Positions 52,508-61,616 are shown, numbered from the stretch's first letter. The stretch: 64,000 nucleotides of DNA from Paenibacillus silviterrae (GCF_030167925.1 NZ_JASKUT010000002.1:1612001-1676000); one strand, 5' to 3'. Notes: generated by a model not told the origin, from the sequence alone. Numbers and translations: made by a program.

Positions 52508-53314
52508 TTATAGTTTTCGTGCCTTGATTACAAAGGTTACAGGAAGCATCTTTGCTTTTTTTGAAAAATCGCCGTTTTTTCTCGATTGCATAATTTCATC
52601 ATCAGATTCCTCAATCATTTGTTCAATGACAAACCCCTCTTTTGCTAACGCATTTACATAGGTTGATAGTTTACGGTCCGATAATGTGAGTGTACTTTCC
52701 CCAAGAGTTACCGAATACCAAGATTCATCGAAATAACATTTCTTAAAAACAAGACTATCATTGTCTACAGCAACACATTTGTGTATCGGGTGAGACCAGC
52801 TGAAAATAAATATCCCGTCTTTTTTAAGGTAAGAAGCAATACCGCGAAAAGTCCCCTCAAGGTCGGTTGTCCAGCCTATGGCATAAATCGAATAAACAAA
52901 GTCAAAATAATCCTTTGGTATGCCGCATTCTTCTTCCATGGGAGAACAGATTAATGTTGCTGAAAGACCGCACGCTGTCAAATGCTGCTTTGTCTTTTCG
53001 ATTTGGTTTTCCGATATATCCATCCCCCATAGTTCAGATGCTTTGCGTTCCCCAAGATACTGCAAGGATTGACCGCTTCCACAGCCTATTTCTAGCATTT
53101 TTTTCCCTGAGACATCGCCAAAAAGCCGGCACTTTTCTTCCGAGACAAAGGCTCCATAAAACGGAAGTGCGGTTGCTCCTAAAACATCATTTCCTGTTGT
53201 ATTCCAAAATAAGCTATTTATTTCATGAATAATACTCTTATCCATGTCTACCGAAACGGCTCCAACCTCGCGACCGCCTATCATGTTTGTTCTATAATCA
53301 GAATTTTTGTCCAT
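52508..53314 (-). CDS. Class I SAM-dependent methyltransferase
   Basis: A 268-residue methyltransferase. MLEIGCGSGQSLQYLGER (about residues 77-95) is motif I for SAM binding, WGMDISENQIEKTK motif II, and FDFVYSIYAIGWTTDL motif IV. KDGIFIFSWSHPIHKCV resembles motif V of UbiE-like small-molecule methyltransferases. The ATG at 53314 has GGAGG 8 nt upstream. It stands alone; substrate unknown. Confidence 0.9.
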   Translation of the reverse strand: MDKNSDYRTNMIGGREVGAVSVDMDKSIIHEINSLFWNTTGNDVLGATALPFYGAFVSEEKCRLFGDVSGKKMLEIGCGSGQSLQYLGERKASELWGMDISENQIEKTKQHLTACGLSATLICSPMEEECGIPKDYFDFVYSIYAIGWTTDLEGTFRGIASYLKKDGIFIFSWSHPIHKCVAVDNDSLVFKKCYFDESWYSVTLGESTLTLSDRKLSTYVNALAKEGFVIEQMIEESDDEIMQSRKNGDFSKKAKMLPVTFVIKARKL

Positions 53315-53369
53315 ACCGTCGTCCTCCACAGATAGGATTCACCAATTATAACCATATGCACCAAAACTA

Positions 53370-54143
53370 TTAAGGAAGACCGCGCCACGCTACGACCGGA
53401 GGCAGCGTCCGGAGTCCGATTTTGCTCAAATAGAGAAGCATTGGGGCAAGATGGATGAAAATGGGTTCGGCGATTTCGGCTTCATGCCCTTCTATTGACT
53501 GCCGTAGGCCATTAATAAAGAAGAGCATTTCGTCGATCGGTAATTTATTGACCTCAGCAAGTGTGAGGCCGCCGGCGTATATATCCGACACGCCTTTGCT
53601 CAACCCAGTTCCCCGGCACGCCGAACACTCTGGTTGTTTGGAGAAAAACGATATCATCTTCAGATTGCCTTTGCTGGTCGTGCGTTTATTGATCATGGAT
53701 TGAAGATCGGATACGCAGCCGCGGTAATAGTCCCTACGAAGCCTTTGATTATACACAAACGAAACAGGTTCCTTGTCATATCCATACAGTAGGACGGAAA
53801 TAAACCCCGGATCCTGCTCTTCGAGCGGCCTCACATAATCGATTCCAAGCATCGCCGCCAGCTGCTTGATTCTGGGAACCGGCGCACAATGCGTACCGGC
53901 CCATAAGAGGACGGCACCATTCTTGAGCGACAGCTCGGGGGCAATCATTCGACCGTGGTCGATCTCAGTCGGTGCAACGGTTCCACTACAATCGGCACAA
54001 GGACCGTAAGAATCGGCGATCCTTGTCTCCGCTATACTTCCGTAAAGGGCGCCAAGATATTCCGATACGGTCATCATGATGCCGACAAGGGTCCCCGGAC
54101 GTTTCGGGTTAAACGATCTAACAGGAATCTGTGTGCGCTCCAT
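53370..54143 (-). CDS. UvrA-like protein lacking the ATPase motifs
   Basis: A 257-residue reading with a good start (AGGAG 9 nt before ATG). Two CxxC pairs (Cys49/52 and Cys173/176) stand where UvrA has its zinc modules, and the part ISFFSKQPECSACRGTGLS, then GGLTLAEVNKLPIDEMLFFI, closely follows the UvrA insertion and second zinc module. Walker A, the ABC signature and Walker B of UvrA (750-950 residues) are absent; the chain ends in RTLPPVVAWRGLP where UvrA would run into LSGGE. It is most likely a deletion derivative of a UvrA paralogue, although the intact start leaves a reduced function possible. Confidence 0.6.
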   Translation of the reverse strand: MERTQIPVRSFNPKRPGTLVGIMMTVSEYLGALYGSIAETRIADSYGPCADCSGTVAPTEIDHGRMIAPELSLKNGAVLLWAGTHCAPVPRIKQLAAMLGIDYVRPLEEQDPGFISVLLYGYDKEPVSFVYNQRLRRDYYRGCVSDLQSMINKRTTSKGNLKMISFFSKQPECSACRGTGLSKGVSDIYAGGLTLAEVNKLPIDEMLFFINGLRQSIEGHEAEIAEPIFIHLAPMLLYLSKIGLRTLPPVVAWRGLP

Positions 54144-54369
54144 GGTTTCACACTCCTTTAGTTGAATAAAATTTATATTGCACAAAAATACGCATACCAC
54201 ACAACCGCTTCAATTCCATTTTCAGACCCAGCTATTCGTCTAAACTCCCCAATCGCTTTATGGGGCTGCCAGCATCGTTCCGCCGCAGCTCCATAGTGTA
54301 ACCGTATTCAGCTATCGTTCTCGTTTTTGAAAGCATTTACTTTGAATCGCCGGTACAGTCAAAAATGAT

Positions 54370-54879
54370 TCAAATTGCGTCGTACATATTCTCGGATGCT
54401 TTGGGAGGATTCGCACTCTTCACAAGCTTGCCTCCATCGAAATGGCGCCCGTATGTCTTGACAAAAGAGGTGATTTTCTCCGTAGATGGCAACTCGCCGC
54501 TATGCTGCCACGTTAAAAAGTAAGACTGTACTTCCCCGCTGTAAAAGACCCAGCTGAAAAATTTACGAGCAAAGTTATGGGAACCACTCGTACGAAACTT
54601 GTGCATTCGCTTGCCATCCCGCCAAACGGTCATCGTTTGACCGATCCCGCCCTGCATCTGACCGGTTAATTCGGCATAGAGCAAATCGTCGTTTTTTTTC
54701 ATCGCCTTCATAATAAATTGATTCAATATCCCGTTTAACATTAACCTTGGGATGTTAAACCTTTCGCCAAGGGTAACGGAAATGACCGCTCCTGGAGGAA
54801 TTTTACAACTTCTGTCGCCAAGTGTAAATGCTGCGCCATATTTGTTGTTCGGATCTTGGTGCTTTACCCATGCCCTCAT
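54370..54879 (-). CDS. Hypothetical protein, possibly CrtA/DUF3291-like monooxygenase fold
   Basis: A 169-residue protein. The middle part GQTMTVWRDGKRMHKFRTSG, then SHNFARKFFSWVF, resembles the region of spheroidene monooxygenase-like or DUF3291 proteins in which a Trp-rich strand precedes a helix carrying the substrate residue. No membrane segment or signal is seen. The ribosome site (AAGGCGAG) is modest. It is 84 nt downstream of murF with no terminator picked out. The family call is tentative. Confidence 0.5.
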   Translation of the reverse strand: MRAWVKHQDPNNKYGAAFTLGDRSCKIPPGAVISVTLGERFNIPRLMLNGILNQFIMKAMKKNDDLLYAELTGQMQGGIGQTMTVWRDGKRMHKFRTSGSHNFARKFFSWVFYSGEVQSYFLTWQHSGELPSTEKITSFVKTYGRHFDGGKLVKSANPPKASENMYDAI

Positions 54880-54963
54880 CTGAATTCGCTCGCCTTCGTA
54901 TGTTAATACAAGTAAATTACGACGCGGCTTTTAATTTTCCTCTTTTCCAGTATCATTTTCCGT

Positions 54964-56334
54964 TTACAATAAATTCGGCAGCACTGACTCCAATTGTACT
55001 CCCCTTGATCCCTTCAGCATTATCGCATCGTTTGGCAGCACCCTATTTTTCAGTACTTGCGCTAACTCCTTCTTGTCGTTAAATGCTTGGACACCGCCAA
55101 CAGGAAATCGCTTCTCCGCTTCAGAAGCAATATATTTACTGAGTTTCCCGACTGTATAGACAAAATCTATTTTAACCGGATCAATCATTCGCCCAATGTC
55201 ACGATGAAACTCCTGCTCTTGTTCACCAAGTTCCAGCATGTCACCTAAGACCAAATGTTTTCTTGAGTAGCCTGTTAATTCTTCAAACGTTTTTATAGCC
55301 GCGCTCATTGAAATTGGACTTGCGTTCCAAGCATCATTAATAATGGTAAACCCCAAAGTGGACAGAATCTTCTCCATTCTCATGCTAGTTACTCTCAAGG
55401 ATTGAAAACCCATATCTATTTCAGTTGGACTCAATCCCATTTTTGTTGCAACAGCAATTGTGGCCACTGCATTTATAACGTTGTGCGCGCCCAGAAGAGG
55501 TATGAAGAAATTATTATCTTCAACCGTAAATAAGGAACCCTCCTGCTGCGTTACTTTGTTTGTAAAATAAAAGTCATTATCCTCCCCATGGCCAAAAGTG
55601 GTCGTACAAATCGGTTTTTCGTTTTTAGTACTTTTAACCCGATTCGTTAAGAGGGGTTCATCTCCGTTGTATATCAATATTCCGTTATCTTGCAAACCAT
55701 CAATAATCTCTAATTTCGCGGCAGCAATTTCTTCCCGGGACCCAAGACTTGATAAATGAGAAACGCCAATCATGGTAATGACAGCTATGTCCGGTTTGGC
55801 AATAAGGGAGAGTCGACCCATTTGACCACGTTCGCTCATTCCCATTTCAACGACGGCAACCTCAGTACTCTTATCTATTTCTAAAATCGTTAATGGTAAG
55901 CCTATTTGGCTGTTTAAATTACCTACGGTCTTATGAACCCGATATTTAGTCTCTAGGACTGAACTGATCATATCCTTTGTAGTTGTTTTACCATTGCTGC
56001 CCGTGATACCAATTACTTTGATCGGCAGCTCTTTGCGATAATTTGCTGCTAGCATTTGAAGTGATTCTAAGCAATCGTCTACATAGATTAGAGGTAAATG
56101 AACCGGTGGGTTTGGATGATCCTTTTGCCATAAAGACGCCATTGCCCCTTTGGTTATTGCCTCTTCCACATAATCGTGACCTTCTAATTGCCTTATGATC
56201 GGGATAAAGAGATTACCTGATTGTACTGATCTGGAATCAATAGACACTCCTAGAATCAATAGTTCCTCATACTCACCAGATAACCCATTTCCTTCGACCA
56301 TTTGTTCAATAACTTTTAGCTTATGGGAAATCAT
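54964..56334 (-). CDS. murF: MurF-type UDP-MurNAc-tripeptide--D-Ala-D-Ala ligase
   Basis: A 456-residue Mur ligase. SIDSRSVQSGNLFIPI starts the uridine-binding domain, GITGSNGKTTTKDMI (about 110-124) is the ATP loop, VVEMGMSERGQMGRLS and GAHNVINAVATI are central-domain motifs, and LKGSRGVQLE ends the third domain. MurF adds the terminal dipeptide to peptidoglycan precursors. The usual NDAYNANP reads NDAWNASP here, two changes in a conserved loop. The gene is not beside ddl, mraY or other cell-wall genes, so it may be a second MurF with a different dipeptide or role. Confidence 0.88.
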   Translation of the reverse strand: MISHKLKVIEQMVEGNGLSGEYEELLILGVSIDSRSVQSGNLFIPIIRQLEGHDYVEEAITKGAMASLWQKDHPNPPVHLPLIYVDDCLESLQMLAANYRKELPIKVIGITGSNGKTTTKDMISSVLETKYRVHKTVGNLNSQIGLPLTILEIDKSTEVAVVEMGMSERGQMGRLSLIAKPDIAVITMIGVSHLSSLGSREEIAAAKLEIIDGLQDNGILIYNGDEPLLTNRVKSTKNEKPICTTTFGHGEDNDFYFTNKVTQQEGSLFTVEDNNFFIPLLGAHNVINAVATIAVATKMGLSPTEIDMGFQSLRVTSMRMEKILSTLGFTIINDAWNASPISMSAAIKTFEELTGYSRKHLVLGDMLELGEQEQEFHRDIGRMIDPVKIDFVYTVGKLSKYIASEAEKRFPVGGVQAFNDKKELAQVLKNRVLPNDAIMLKGSRGVQLESVLPNLL

Positions 56335-56424
56335 CAAATCACCACCATTTACAGATTGAATGAATCAAATTATTATAGTTCTCGAACGAAAAGGATATTC
56401 CTTCCAACGGACAGATATTAAAAA

Positions 56425-56460
56425 GTCCAACTTCTCTGTAGGAACAATGAGAAATTGGAC
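56425..56460 (-). terminator. Intrinsic terminator of the 56488 gene
   Basis: GTCCAACTTCTC pairs with GAGAAATTGGAC (one mismatch) around 12 nt. T runs follow on both strands, so it may act in both directions. Confidence 0.85.
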
Positions 56461-56487
56461 ATTTTTGAAGAGCGCCTTTGGCTTATT

Positions 56488-56952
56488 TTAATATTCTCCT
56501 TTAATTACAAAAAACGAACCTCGAATGGTTCCAGCTAGTTTAGACTTCTGTCTAGCAAACTTAAACTTCTCTTCTAACTCCTTCGGTACCTCCATACCCT
56601 CCGAAAGCTTAAAACCAACGGCCCGTTTCTTAGGGTCATCAACCGTATACATGACGTTAACCCCTAGACCATCCTCATAAAAGACGAAGGCCCATTTGAT
56701 ATTTTCCACCTGAAAACGCGATGTTTCTAGAGGTTTGGCCGCAAACTCAATACCACGTTCTTCTTTCAAAATCCGGTTTACATAATCTAGGGTCTCTTGG
56801 CTCTCGCTAGCCGGTACTACCGTAAATTCATGCTTGTATTTGTTCATAAAGTAACGAGCTTCATTAGCACGCAACCCAGCAAGCGCATCTACTACAGGTG
56901 AAGACTCCAGACCAACCGTAGACACGGTTTTAAAATCAACGATATAGGACAT
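56488..56952 (-). CDS. Hypothetical soluble protein
   Basis: A 154-residue soluble protein. It starts MSYIVDFKTVSTVGLESSPV, continues with ANEARYFMNKYKHEF, and ends FARQKSKLAGTIRGSFFVIK. It has mixed helix-strand content and no cysteine, signal or membrane segment. The ATG at 56952 has GGAGG 7 nt upstream, better placed than the ATG two codons earlier. It has its own terminator. I recognise no family; the regular codon use and ribosome site show it is a real gene. Confidence 0.65.
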   Translation of the reverse strand: MSYIVDFKTVSTVGLESSPVVDALAGLRANEARYFMNKYKHEFTVVPASESQETLDYVNRILKEERGIEFAAKPLETSRFQVENIKWAFVFYEDGLGVNVMYTVDDPKKRAVGFKLSEGMEVPKELEEKFKFARQKSKLAGTIRGSFFVIKGEY

Positions 56953-56998
56953 TTCCATTCCTCCATTTACCTCTTCGGTTCAATTCATCAAAATTGGA

Positions 56999-57400
56999 TT
57001 ACAATTCGGTCAACACATTTTCAAGCTTTCCACACATGCTCGTCCAACCATATTTTGCGCCTCCAAGCGCTTGGTCTTTGCTGAAGCCAGTTTGATTAAG
57101 ATGCAAATGAACGGTTCCGTCTTGATCTTCTTGTAATGTCCAGGTGATCGTGGTATTTTCTCCGCCGCTGACCCAGGTATAAGACAAACGGTGCGGCTCG
57201 TCAACCTCCAACACTTCGCAATGGATGATGCCGTCCCAGTCGCCATACGGTTGCTGGCGGAACTGAAAACGATAGCCTACGATCGGTTTGAAATCGTTGT
57301 CCATAACCCATTTGGCCAATGTATCTGAATCGGTAAGGGCGGTCCATACTTTTTCTATGGGACTGTTAAATTGATACTCCAGTGAAAGATTCTTGCTCAT
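56999..57400 (-). CDS. SRPBCC/AHSA1 domain protein
   Basis: A 133-residue protein of the START-like SRPBCC fold. YQFNSPIEKVWTALTDSDTL is the start of the AHSA1 (Aha1-like) domain and GGENTTITWTLQEDQDGTVH a central strand pair, and the last helix is WTSMCGKLENVL. Such proteins bind hydrophobic ligands in a deep pocket. It overlaps the ArsR gene by 4 nt (ATGA), a very common pairing in Firmicutes, so it is co-translated with its repressor. The ligand is unknown. Confidence 0.9.
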   Translation of the reverse strand: MSKNLSLEYQFNSPIEKVWTALTDSDTLAKWVMDNDFKPIVGYRFQFRQQPYGDWDGIIHCEVLEVDEPHRLSYTWVSGGENTTITWTLQEDQDGTVHLHLNQTGFSKDQALGGAKYGWTSMCGKLENVLTEL

Positions 57401-57726
57401 GATTGTCCCTCCCTCAATAAATAATCCAATTTTTGCAGATTGGTTGTCCAGAACTTTTCGTAGTACGATAGCCAATCCTGAATTTCTCTCAGCGGTGTGG
57501 GATTCAGGCGGTTGCGCGTTTCCCGGCCGACTTTGCGATCGATCACGAGGCCAGCTTCCTTCAAAATCGTTAAATGCTTGGCAACCGCGGTGCGGCCCAT
57601 TGAGAAATGGGCTGTCAGCTGGTTGAGCGGCAGTTCATCCGCATCCGCCAATAGACGAATGAGCTTGCGACGGGTCGGATCAGCAATAGCATCGTAAATA
57701 TCATGCGTTGGTGCGCTTGCGTTCAT
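57397..57726 (-). CDS. ArsR family repressor
   Basis: A 109-residue winged-helix regulator. DPTRRKLIRLLADADELPLN, HFSMGRTAVAKHLTILKEAG (recognition helix) and VIDRKVGRETRNRLNP (wing) define the family. No metal-binding CxC site is seen, in line with ArsR proteins paired with SRPBCC partners. The ATG at 57726 has GGAGG 6 nt upstream. Two near-identical dyads AGACAC-N6-GTGTCT fill the promoter spacer and the start region, so it should repress itself tightly. Confidence 0.92.
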   Translation of the reverse strand: MNASAPTHDIYDAIADPTRRKLIRLLADADELPLNQLTAHFSMGRTAVAKHLTILKEAGLVIDRKVGRETRNRLNPTPLREIQDWLSYYEKFWTTNLQKLDYLLREGQS

Positions 57727-57753
57727 CATCAGCCTCCCCTTTAGATCATCATT

Positions 57754-57803
57754 AGACACCATTTAGTGTCTTAACTATAAGACACTAAATGGTGTCTTGT
57801 CAA
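57754..57803 (-). promoter_or_regulatory. arsR promoter with doubled operator
   Basis: On the minus strand TTGACA (57798-57803), a 17-nt spacer and TTATAG (57775-57780). AGACAC-N6-GTGTCT occurs at 57780-57797, filling the spacer, and at 57754-57771 downstream of the -10. The two are inverted copies of each other. Confidence 0.85.
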
Positions 57804-57986
57804 GTAAGGGATAGTTCAAGCACAAAGGATACCGCTGTACGACCCATTGGTAATTGTGCCGAAACCTGGACTCCATCATAAAAACACTTATTTTATTGAT
57901 TCTCCCGTTATTCCGTTGTAAGCTTGGATGAAGCCGGAAATTACCATAGCTTGGATAACTTTTAATACGAATATGGAGGGAGCCGC

Positions 57987-59216
57987 GTGCAAGCACAAGC
58001 AAATACTATTCGTCAACCAGGGTTAGGGGCAGCTGCTACCGTTTATCCTATCTTGTTTGCCGTCAGCATCGTGCATTTATTGAATGATTCCATGCAGTCC
58101 GCCATTTCCGCCTTATTTCCGATTCTCGAGAAATCTCTTCAGCTCAGCTACACCCAAATTGGTTTCATTGCTTTTGCTATGAACATCACCGCATCGCTGC
58201 TCCAGCCTTTCATCGGCATTTATGCCGATGCCAGACCAAAGCCGTATATTCTTCCTTTCGGCGTTTGCTTCACGTTAGCAGGAGTTGTGGGCTTATCGAT
58301 AGCACCCAGTTTTGTCTACATTGTGCTTGCGGTTATTTGCATCGGCATCGGCTCGGCCGTGTTTCACCCGGAATCTTCCCGCGTCGCTTACTTGGCTGCT
58401 GGAGATAGACGGGGGTTGGCTCAATCCATTTTTCAGGTTGGAGGAAATATCGGCAGTTCCTTGGGCCCGATTATGACTGCCCTTATTTTCGTACCGCTTG
58501 GTCAATTTGGCGTCATTTGGTTTTCCATCGCTGCGCTGGCGGCTATCGGAATACAATTCTACGTGGCTAGATGGTATAGCGGACAAAAAGTCCGGCCGCG
58601 ATCTCCGGTCTCTAAACAAACCGTCGAACGGAAGTCGGGGTTGTTATCCAAACAGCAGATTAGGCTGGCTATGGCCATCTTAATCGCGCTCGTATTTTCC
58701 AAAAACGTGTACATCTCGAGCATAACCAGCTTCTATACCTTTTACCTGATCAAGGATTACGGAGTCAGCGTAGAGCAGTCTCAAATGTACCTGTTTGCGT
58801 TCCTGGCGGCTGCCGCAGCCGGAACCTTCCTGGGCGGGCCGCTAGCCGACCGCTTCGGGCGCAAAAATATTATTTGGCTCTCAATACTGGGAACGGCGCC
58901 ATTCTCTATCCTTTTACCTTTTGCGGATTTATTCTGGTCGGGTGTACTATGTGTTTTTGCGGGCCTTGTCTTATCTTCCGCTTTCTCGATAATCGTCGTC
59001 TATGCTCATGAATTGCTTCCCGGGAAGGTTGGACTTGTGTCGGGGCTCTTTTTCGGATTGGCGTTTGGATTAGGGGGATTGGGATCTGCGCTGCTAGGCA
59101 TGCTTGCGGATGTTACAAGCATCGCGTTCATTATGAAGCTGTGCGCGTATCTGCCTTTGATCGGATTACTGACAATCTTCCTGCCTAAGGACAAGGCGCT
59201 CGCCGGACACCGGTAA
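57987..59216 (+). CDS. MFS transporter, fosmidomycin-resistance (Fsr) type
   Basis: A 409-residue, 12-helix MFS protein. HLLNDSMQSAISALFPILEK in helix 1 and GIGSAVFHPESSRVA in helix 4 are hallmarks of the Fsr/YfkF-like subgroup, whose E. coli member exports fosmidomycin. GPLADRFGRKN is the second motif A. The GTG start has GGAGGGAG 5 nt upstream. A MATE-like gene follows after about 30 nt, so the two may be co-transcribed. The natural substrate is unknown. Confidence 0.9.
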   Translation: MQAQANTIRQPGLGAAATVYPILFAVSIVHLLNDSMQSAISALFPILEKSLQLSYTQIGFIAFAMNITASLLQPFIGIYADARPKPYILPFGVCFTLAGVVGLSIAPSFVYIVLAVICIGIGSAVFHPESSRVAYLAAGDRRGLAQSIFQVGGNIGSSLGPIMTALIFVPLGQFGVIWFSIAALAAIGIQFYVARWYSGQKVRPRSPVSKQTVERKSGLLSKQQIRLAMAILIALVFSKNVYISSITSFYTFYLIKDYGVSVEQSQMYLFAFLAAAAAGTFLGGPLADRFGRKNIIWLSILGTAPFSILLPFADLFWSGVLCVFAGLVLSSAFSIIVVYAHELLPGKVGLVSGLFFGLAFGLGGLGSALLGMLADVTSIAFIMKLCAYLPLIGLLTIFLPKDKALAGHR

Positions 59217-59245
59217 ATGTACAGCATCTGCAGGGAGGAAGGGTC

Positions 59246-60583
59246 ATGGTCGAACAAAACCAATCGGTTCGCTTAAGCGGAATGCTTCTGTTTTTTTTGC
59301 CGCTAGGGTTTTCCGCGCTGCTCATCTCCTTATCGCATGTCATTATCAATAGTACATTGGCCCACGCAGCTACACGTCCGGAGCTTGTCATTACAGGCTA
59401 TGCCATGGCCTTTAGTATATTTGGCTTGACGGAAGAAGCCGCTGTATTGATGAGGCAAACATGTACCGCATTAGTCAGAGACAGGAGAACCTTCCGGGCG
59501 CTCCTGCTTCTCGCTTTCTTCTTGATCATGTTTATTCTTGTTATCTCCTTCACGGTCGCTTACACTCCGGTTGGAGCTTATCTGTTCAGCTATGTGTTCG
59601 GGGTGGATGTCGAGCTTCAAAAGGATATTCTCAGCACCTACCGCATCCTGCTGTTCGTAACGATATTCTCCGTAATTCGCTGTATATACCAAGGAATCCT
59701 TATTTCACATATGCGGACCAAATGGCTTACGATCGCTATGGTTGTCCGGCTATCCGTCATGTACGGCTTATCGCTGCTATATATTCACAATCCGCAGGCT
59801 ATCGACGGAAGATCAGGGGCATTCATATTCTTGGCGGGGATGATGATCGAAGCGGCTGTAAGCTACGGTGAAGGGCGTTTGCTCGTCAAGAAGCTCCCTC
59901 TGCATGCAACGGAGGGGGAATCTCGTGATCTCCGGGGTGTTTTTACCTTTTACCGTCCCATGCTCATTTCCGTGTTCTTCGCGGTTAGCGTAACACCGGC
60001 AATTCATGTACTCCTTGGACAAACGTCGAACATGGAGCTGGCCGTCGCCTCCTATTCTTTGGCCTTCAGCATAACCTGGCTCGCGATCAGCTTCCAGACG
60101 TATATGCATCAGATAGTGCTGAATTTTTTCAATAAGTCTTCCCGTCTTGTCTACCGTTTTTGTCTCATAGTCGGACTTATTCCCGTTTGTGCGCTGATCT
60201 TGCTGGGCTTTACACCCGCCGGACCGTGGGCGTTGCAAAACCTCGTAGGAGTTAACGGGGAGCTGCTGGACGCAACCCATGAGGCGCTCCGTATATTTGC
60301 TCTGTTCGCACTGGTATTTCCTTGGGTCGACTTTTGCAACGGAATCGTCTTGCTGCGCGGCCAAACCTCTATCATGGTCTGGTCTCAAGGCTCCAACATT
60401 ACCATTACCGTCATTGTGCTTCTACTCGGCGTCTGGGTTACCCCGGGTTGGAATGGCGTCATTGGTGCGCTAGCGCAATCAGCTGGCATTCTGGCAGAGC
60501 TGGCCGTGCTTGTCGCTTGGCTCTCCAGACTGAGACAGCCTACGCCGCTCTACTCCTCCGCCGCAGCGAAGGAGATTTCTTAA
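59246..60583 (+). CDS. MATE/MOP superfamily-like membrane protein
   Basis: A 445-residue protein with 12 predicted membrane helices in two similar halves. The first reads LFFLPLGFSALLISLSHVII, NSTLAHAATRPELVITGYAMA, and the second half starts FYRPMLISVFFAVSVTPAIH. This resembles the MOP flippase/MATE fold, including ANKH-like members, but has no precise family mark I can name. GGAGGAAGG lies 3-11 nt before the ATG. It follows the Fsr-type gene closely and ends at a strong bidirectional terminator. It is probably an exporter. Confidence 0.65.
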   Translation: MVEQNQSVRLSGMLLFFLPLGFSALLISLSHVIINSTLAHAATRPELVITGYAMAFSIFGLTEEAAVLMRQTCTALVRDRRTFRALLLLAFFLIMFILVISFTVAYTPVGAYLFSYVFGVDVELQKDILSTYRILLFVTIFSVIRCIYQGILISHMRTKWLTIAMVVRLSVMYGLSLLYIHNPQAIDGRSGAFIFLAGMMIEAAVSYGEGRLLVKKLPLHATEGESRDLRGVFTFYRPMLISVFFAVSVTPAIHVLLGQTSNMELAVASYSLAFSITWLAISFQTYMHQIVLNFFNKSSRLVYRFCLIVGLIPVCALILLGFTPAGPWALQNLVGVNGELLDATHEALRIFALFALVFPWVDFCNGIVLLRGQTSIMVWSQGSNITITVIVLLLGVWVTPGWNGVIGALAQSAGILAELAVLVAWLSRLRQPTPLYSSAAAKEIS

Positions 60584-60598
60584 AGTAAGGCCATAACG

Positions 60599-60640
60599 AA
60601 AAATGCAGCTCCCCTCAGGAACAGAACGGGCTGCATTTTT
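60599..60640. terminator. Bidirectional intrinsic terminator
   Basis: AAATGCAGC (60601-60609) pairs with GCTGCATTT (60630-60638), with A runs before and T runs after. It serves the plus-strand MATE-like gene and the minus-strand LysR gene. Confidence 0.9.
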
Positions 60641-60654
60641 TTCATATGTATGTC

Positions 60655-61548
60655 TTAGTCAATATGATCCGATTTGGACATCCGCCCAAAATACCCCAAA
60701 ACTACGTCACGGAATTCCAGAGCTGCCCGTGAAATATACCGATTTTTGTTCCATAATAAAGCAATTTCAAGCGCCAATTCATGCTCCTCAACTCGAAGAT
60801 AGCGGATAGGTTCCCTCGAATTCATTGCCGTACCTGGTATGAAGGCTATGCCAATCCCGGCTTCCACAAGAGTTGTTAGCCTGGCAGGTTCATTTCCCTC
60901 GTACACATAGTTAGGAGTAAACCCAGCTGATTGGCATACGGAGTCTACTAAATCGCGGACACGGTAGCCTCTCTTTACGCCGACAAACCATTCATCCTTA
61001 AGTTCCGCCAGGGAAACGCTGCTTCGGTCTGACAGTCGGTGCCCATTGGGTACAGCTACAAGAATAGGGGCGATGAACACGATCTGGCATTCAATGTCTT
61101 CCCCTTGTATCGGGGGTGAAGATAAGCAGAAATCGACCTCTCCTCGATGAAGAAGCGTAACCATTTCTTGTGTGGTCAGCATTTGCACGTGAAATTGGAT
61201 TTGGGGATGCTTATTCCGAAACTCTCGAAGGATATTGGGCAGCGCGCTTGCGCTTGTTACCGCCAGCTCAATTGTGCCGTATTCCGGGCTCGACAAATCG
61301 CTAATTTCCTGCTTCCCCTGCTCCAATTCAAACAAAGCTCTTTCCGCGCGGCGAAGGAATTTGCTTCCGAACTCATTAAGCCGCAGCTTCCTCCCTGTCC
61401 GATCGAATAGAGGGACCCCTAGATCCTCCTCCAGACGTTGAATCGTTTTGCTTAGCGACGATTGAGTAACGTGCAGACTTCGAGCCGCTTCAGTGACATG
61501 CTCCAATCGTGCAACTGTGAGAAAATACTGCAATTGAAGAAGTTCCAT
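60655..61548 (-). CDS. LysR family transcriptional regulator
   Basis: A 297-residue LysR regulator. Residues 1-60 are the DNA-binding part (LQYFLTVARLEHVTEAARSL, HVTQSSLSKTIQRLEEDLGV), followed by a periplasmic-binding-protein-like effector domain (GTIELAVTSASALPNILREF, VEAGIGIAFIPG). It is divergent from a DHA2-type MFS exporter with about 110 nt between. The palindrome GGAATA-AA-TATTCC in that gap is a candidate binding site. It probably regulates the exporter; the effector is unknown. Confidence 0.92.
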   Translation of the reverse strand: MELLQLQYFLTVARLEHVTEAARSLHVTQSSLSKTIQRLEEDLGVPLFDRTGRKLRLNEFGSKFLRRAERALFELEQGKQEISDLSSPEYGTIELAVTSASALPNILREFRNKHPQIQFHVQMLTTQEMVTLLHRGEVDFCLSSPPIQGEDIECQIVFIAPILVAVPNGHRLSDRSSVSLAELKDEWFVGVKRGYRVRDLVDSVCQSAGFTPNYVYEGNEPARLTTLVEAGIGIAFIPGTAMNSREPIRYLRVEEHELALEIALLWNKNRYISRAALEFRDVVLGYFGRMSKSDHID

Positions 61549-61602
61549 TTGGTCTCCCCGCTTATTCCTTCAAGTCTATGAAATTATAACATGAAATGCG
61601 TT

Positions 61603-61616
61603 GGAATAAATATTCC
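61603..61616. promoter_or_regulatory. Candidate LysR binding palindrome
   Basis: GGAATA-AA-TATTCC, a perfect dyad in the 110-nt gap between the divergent lysR and MFS genes. It lies 42 nt before the MFS start. Confidence 0.5.
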
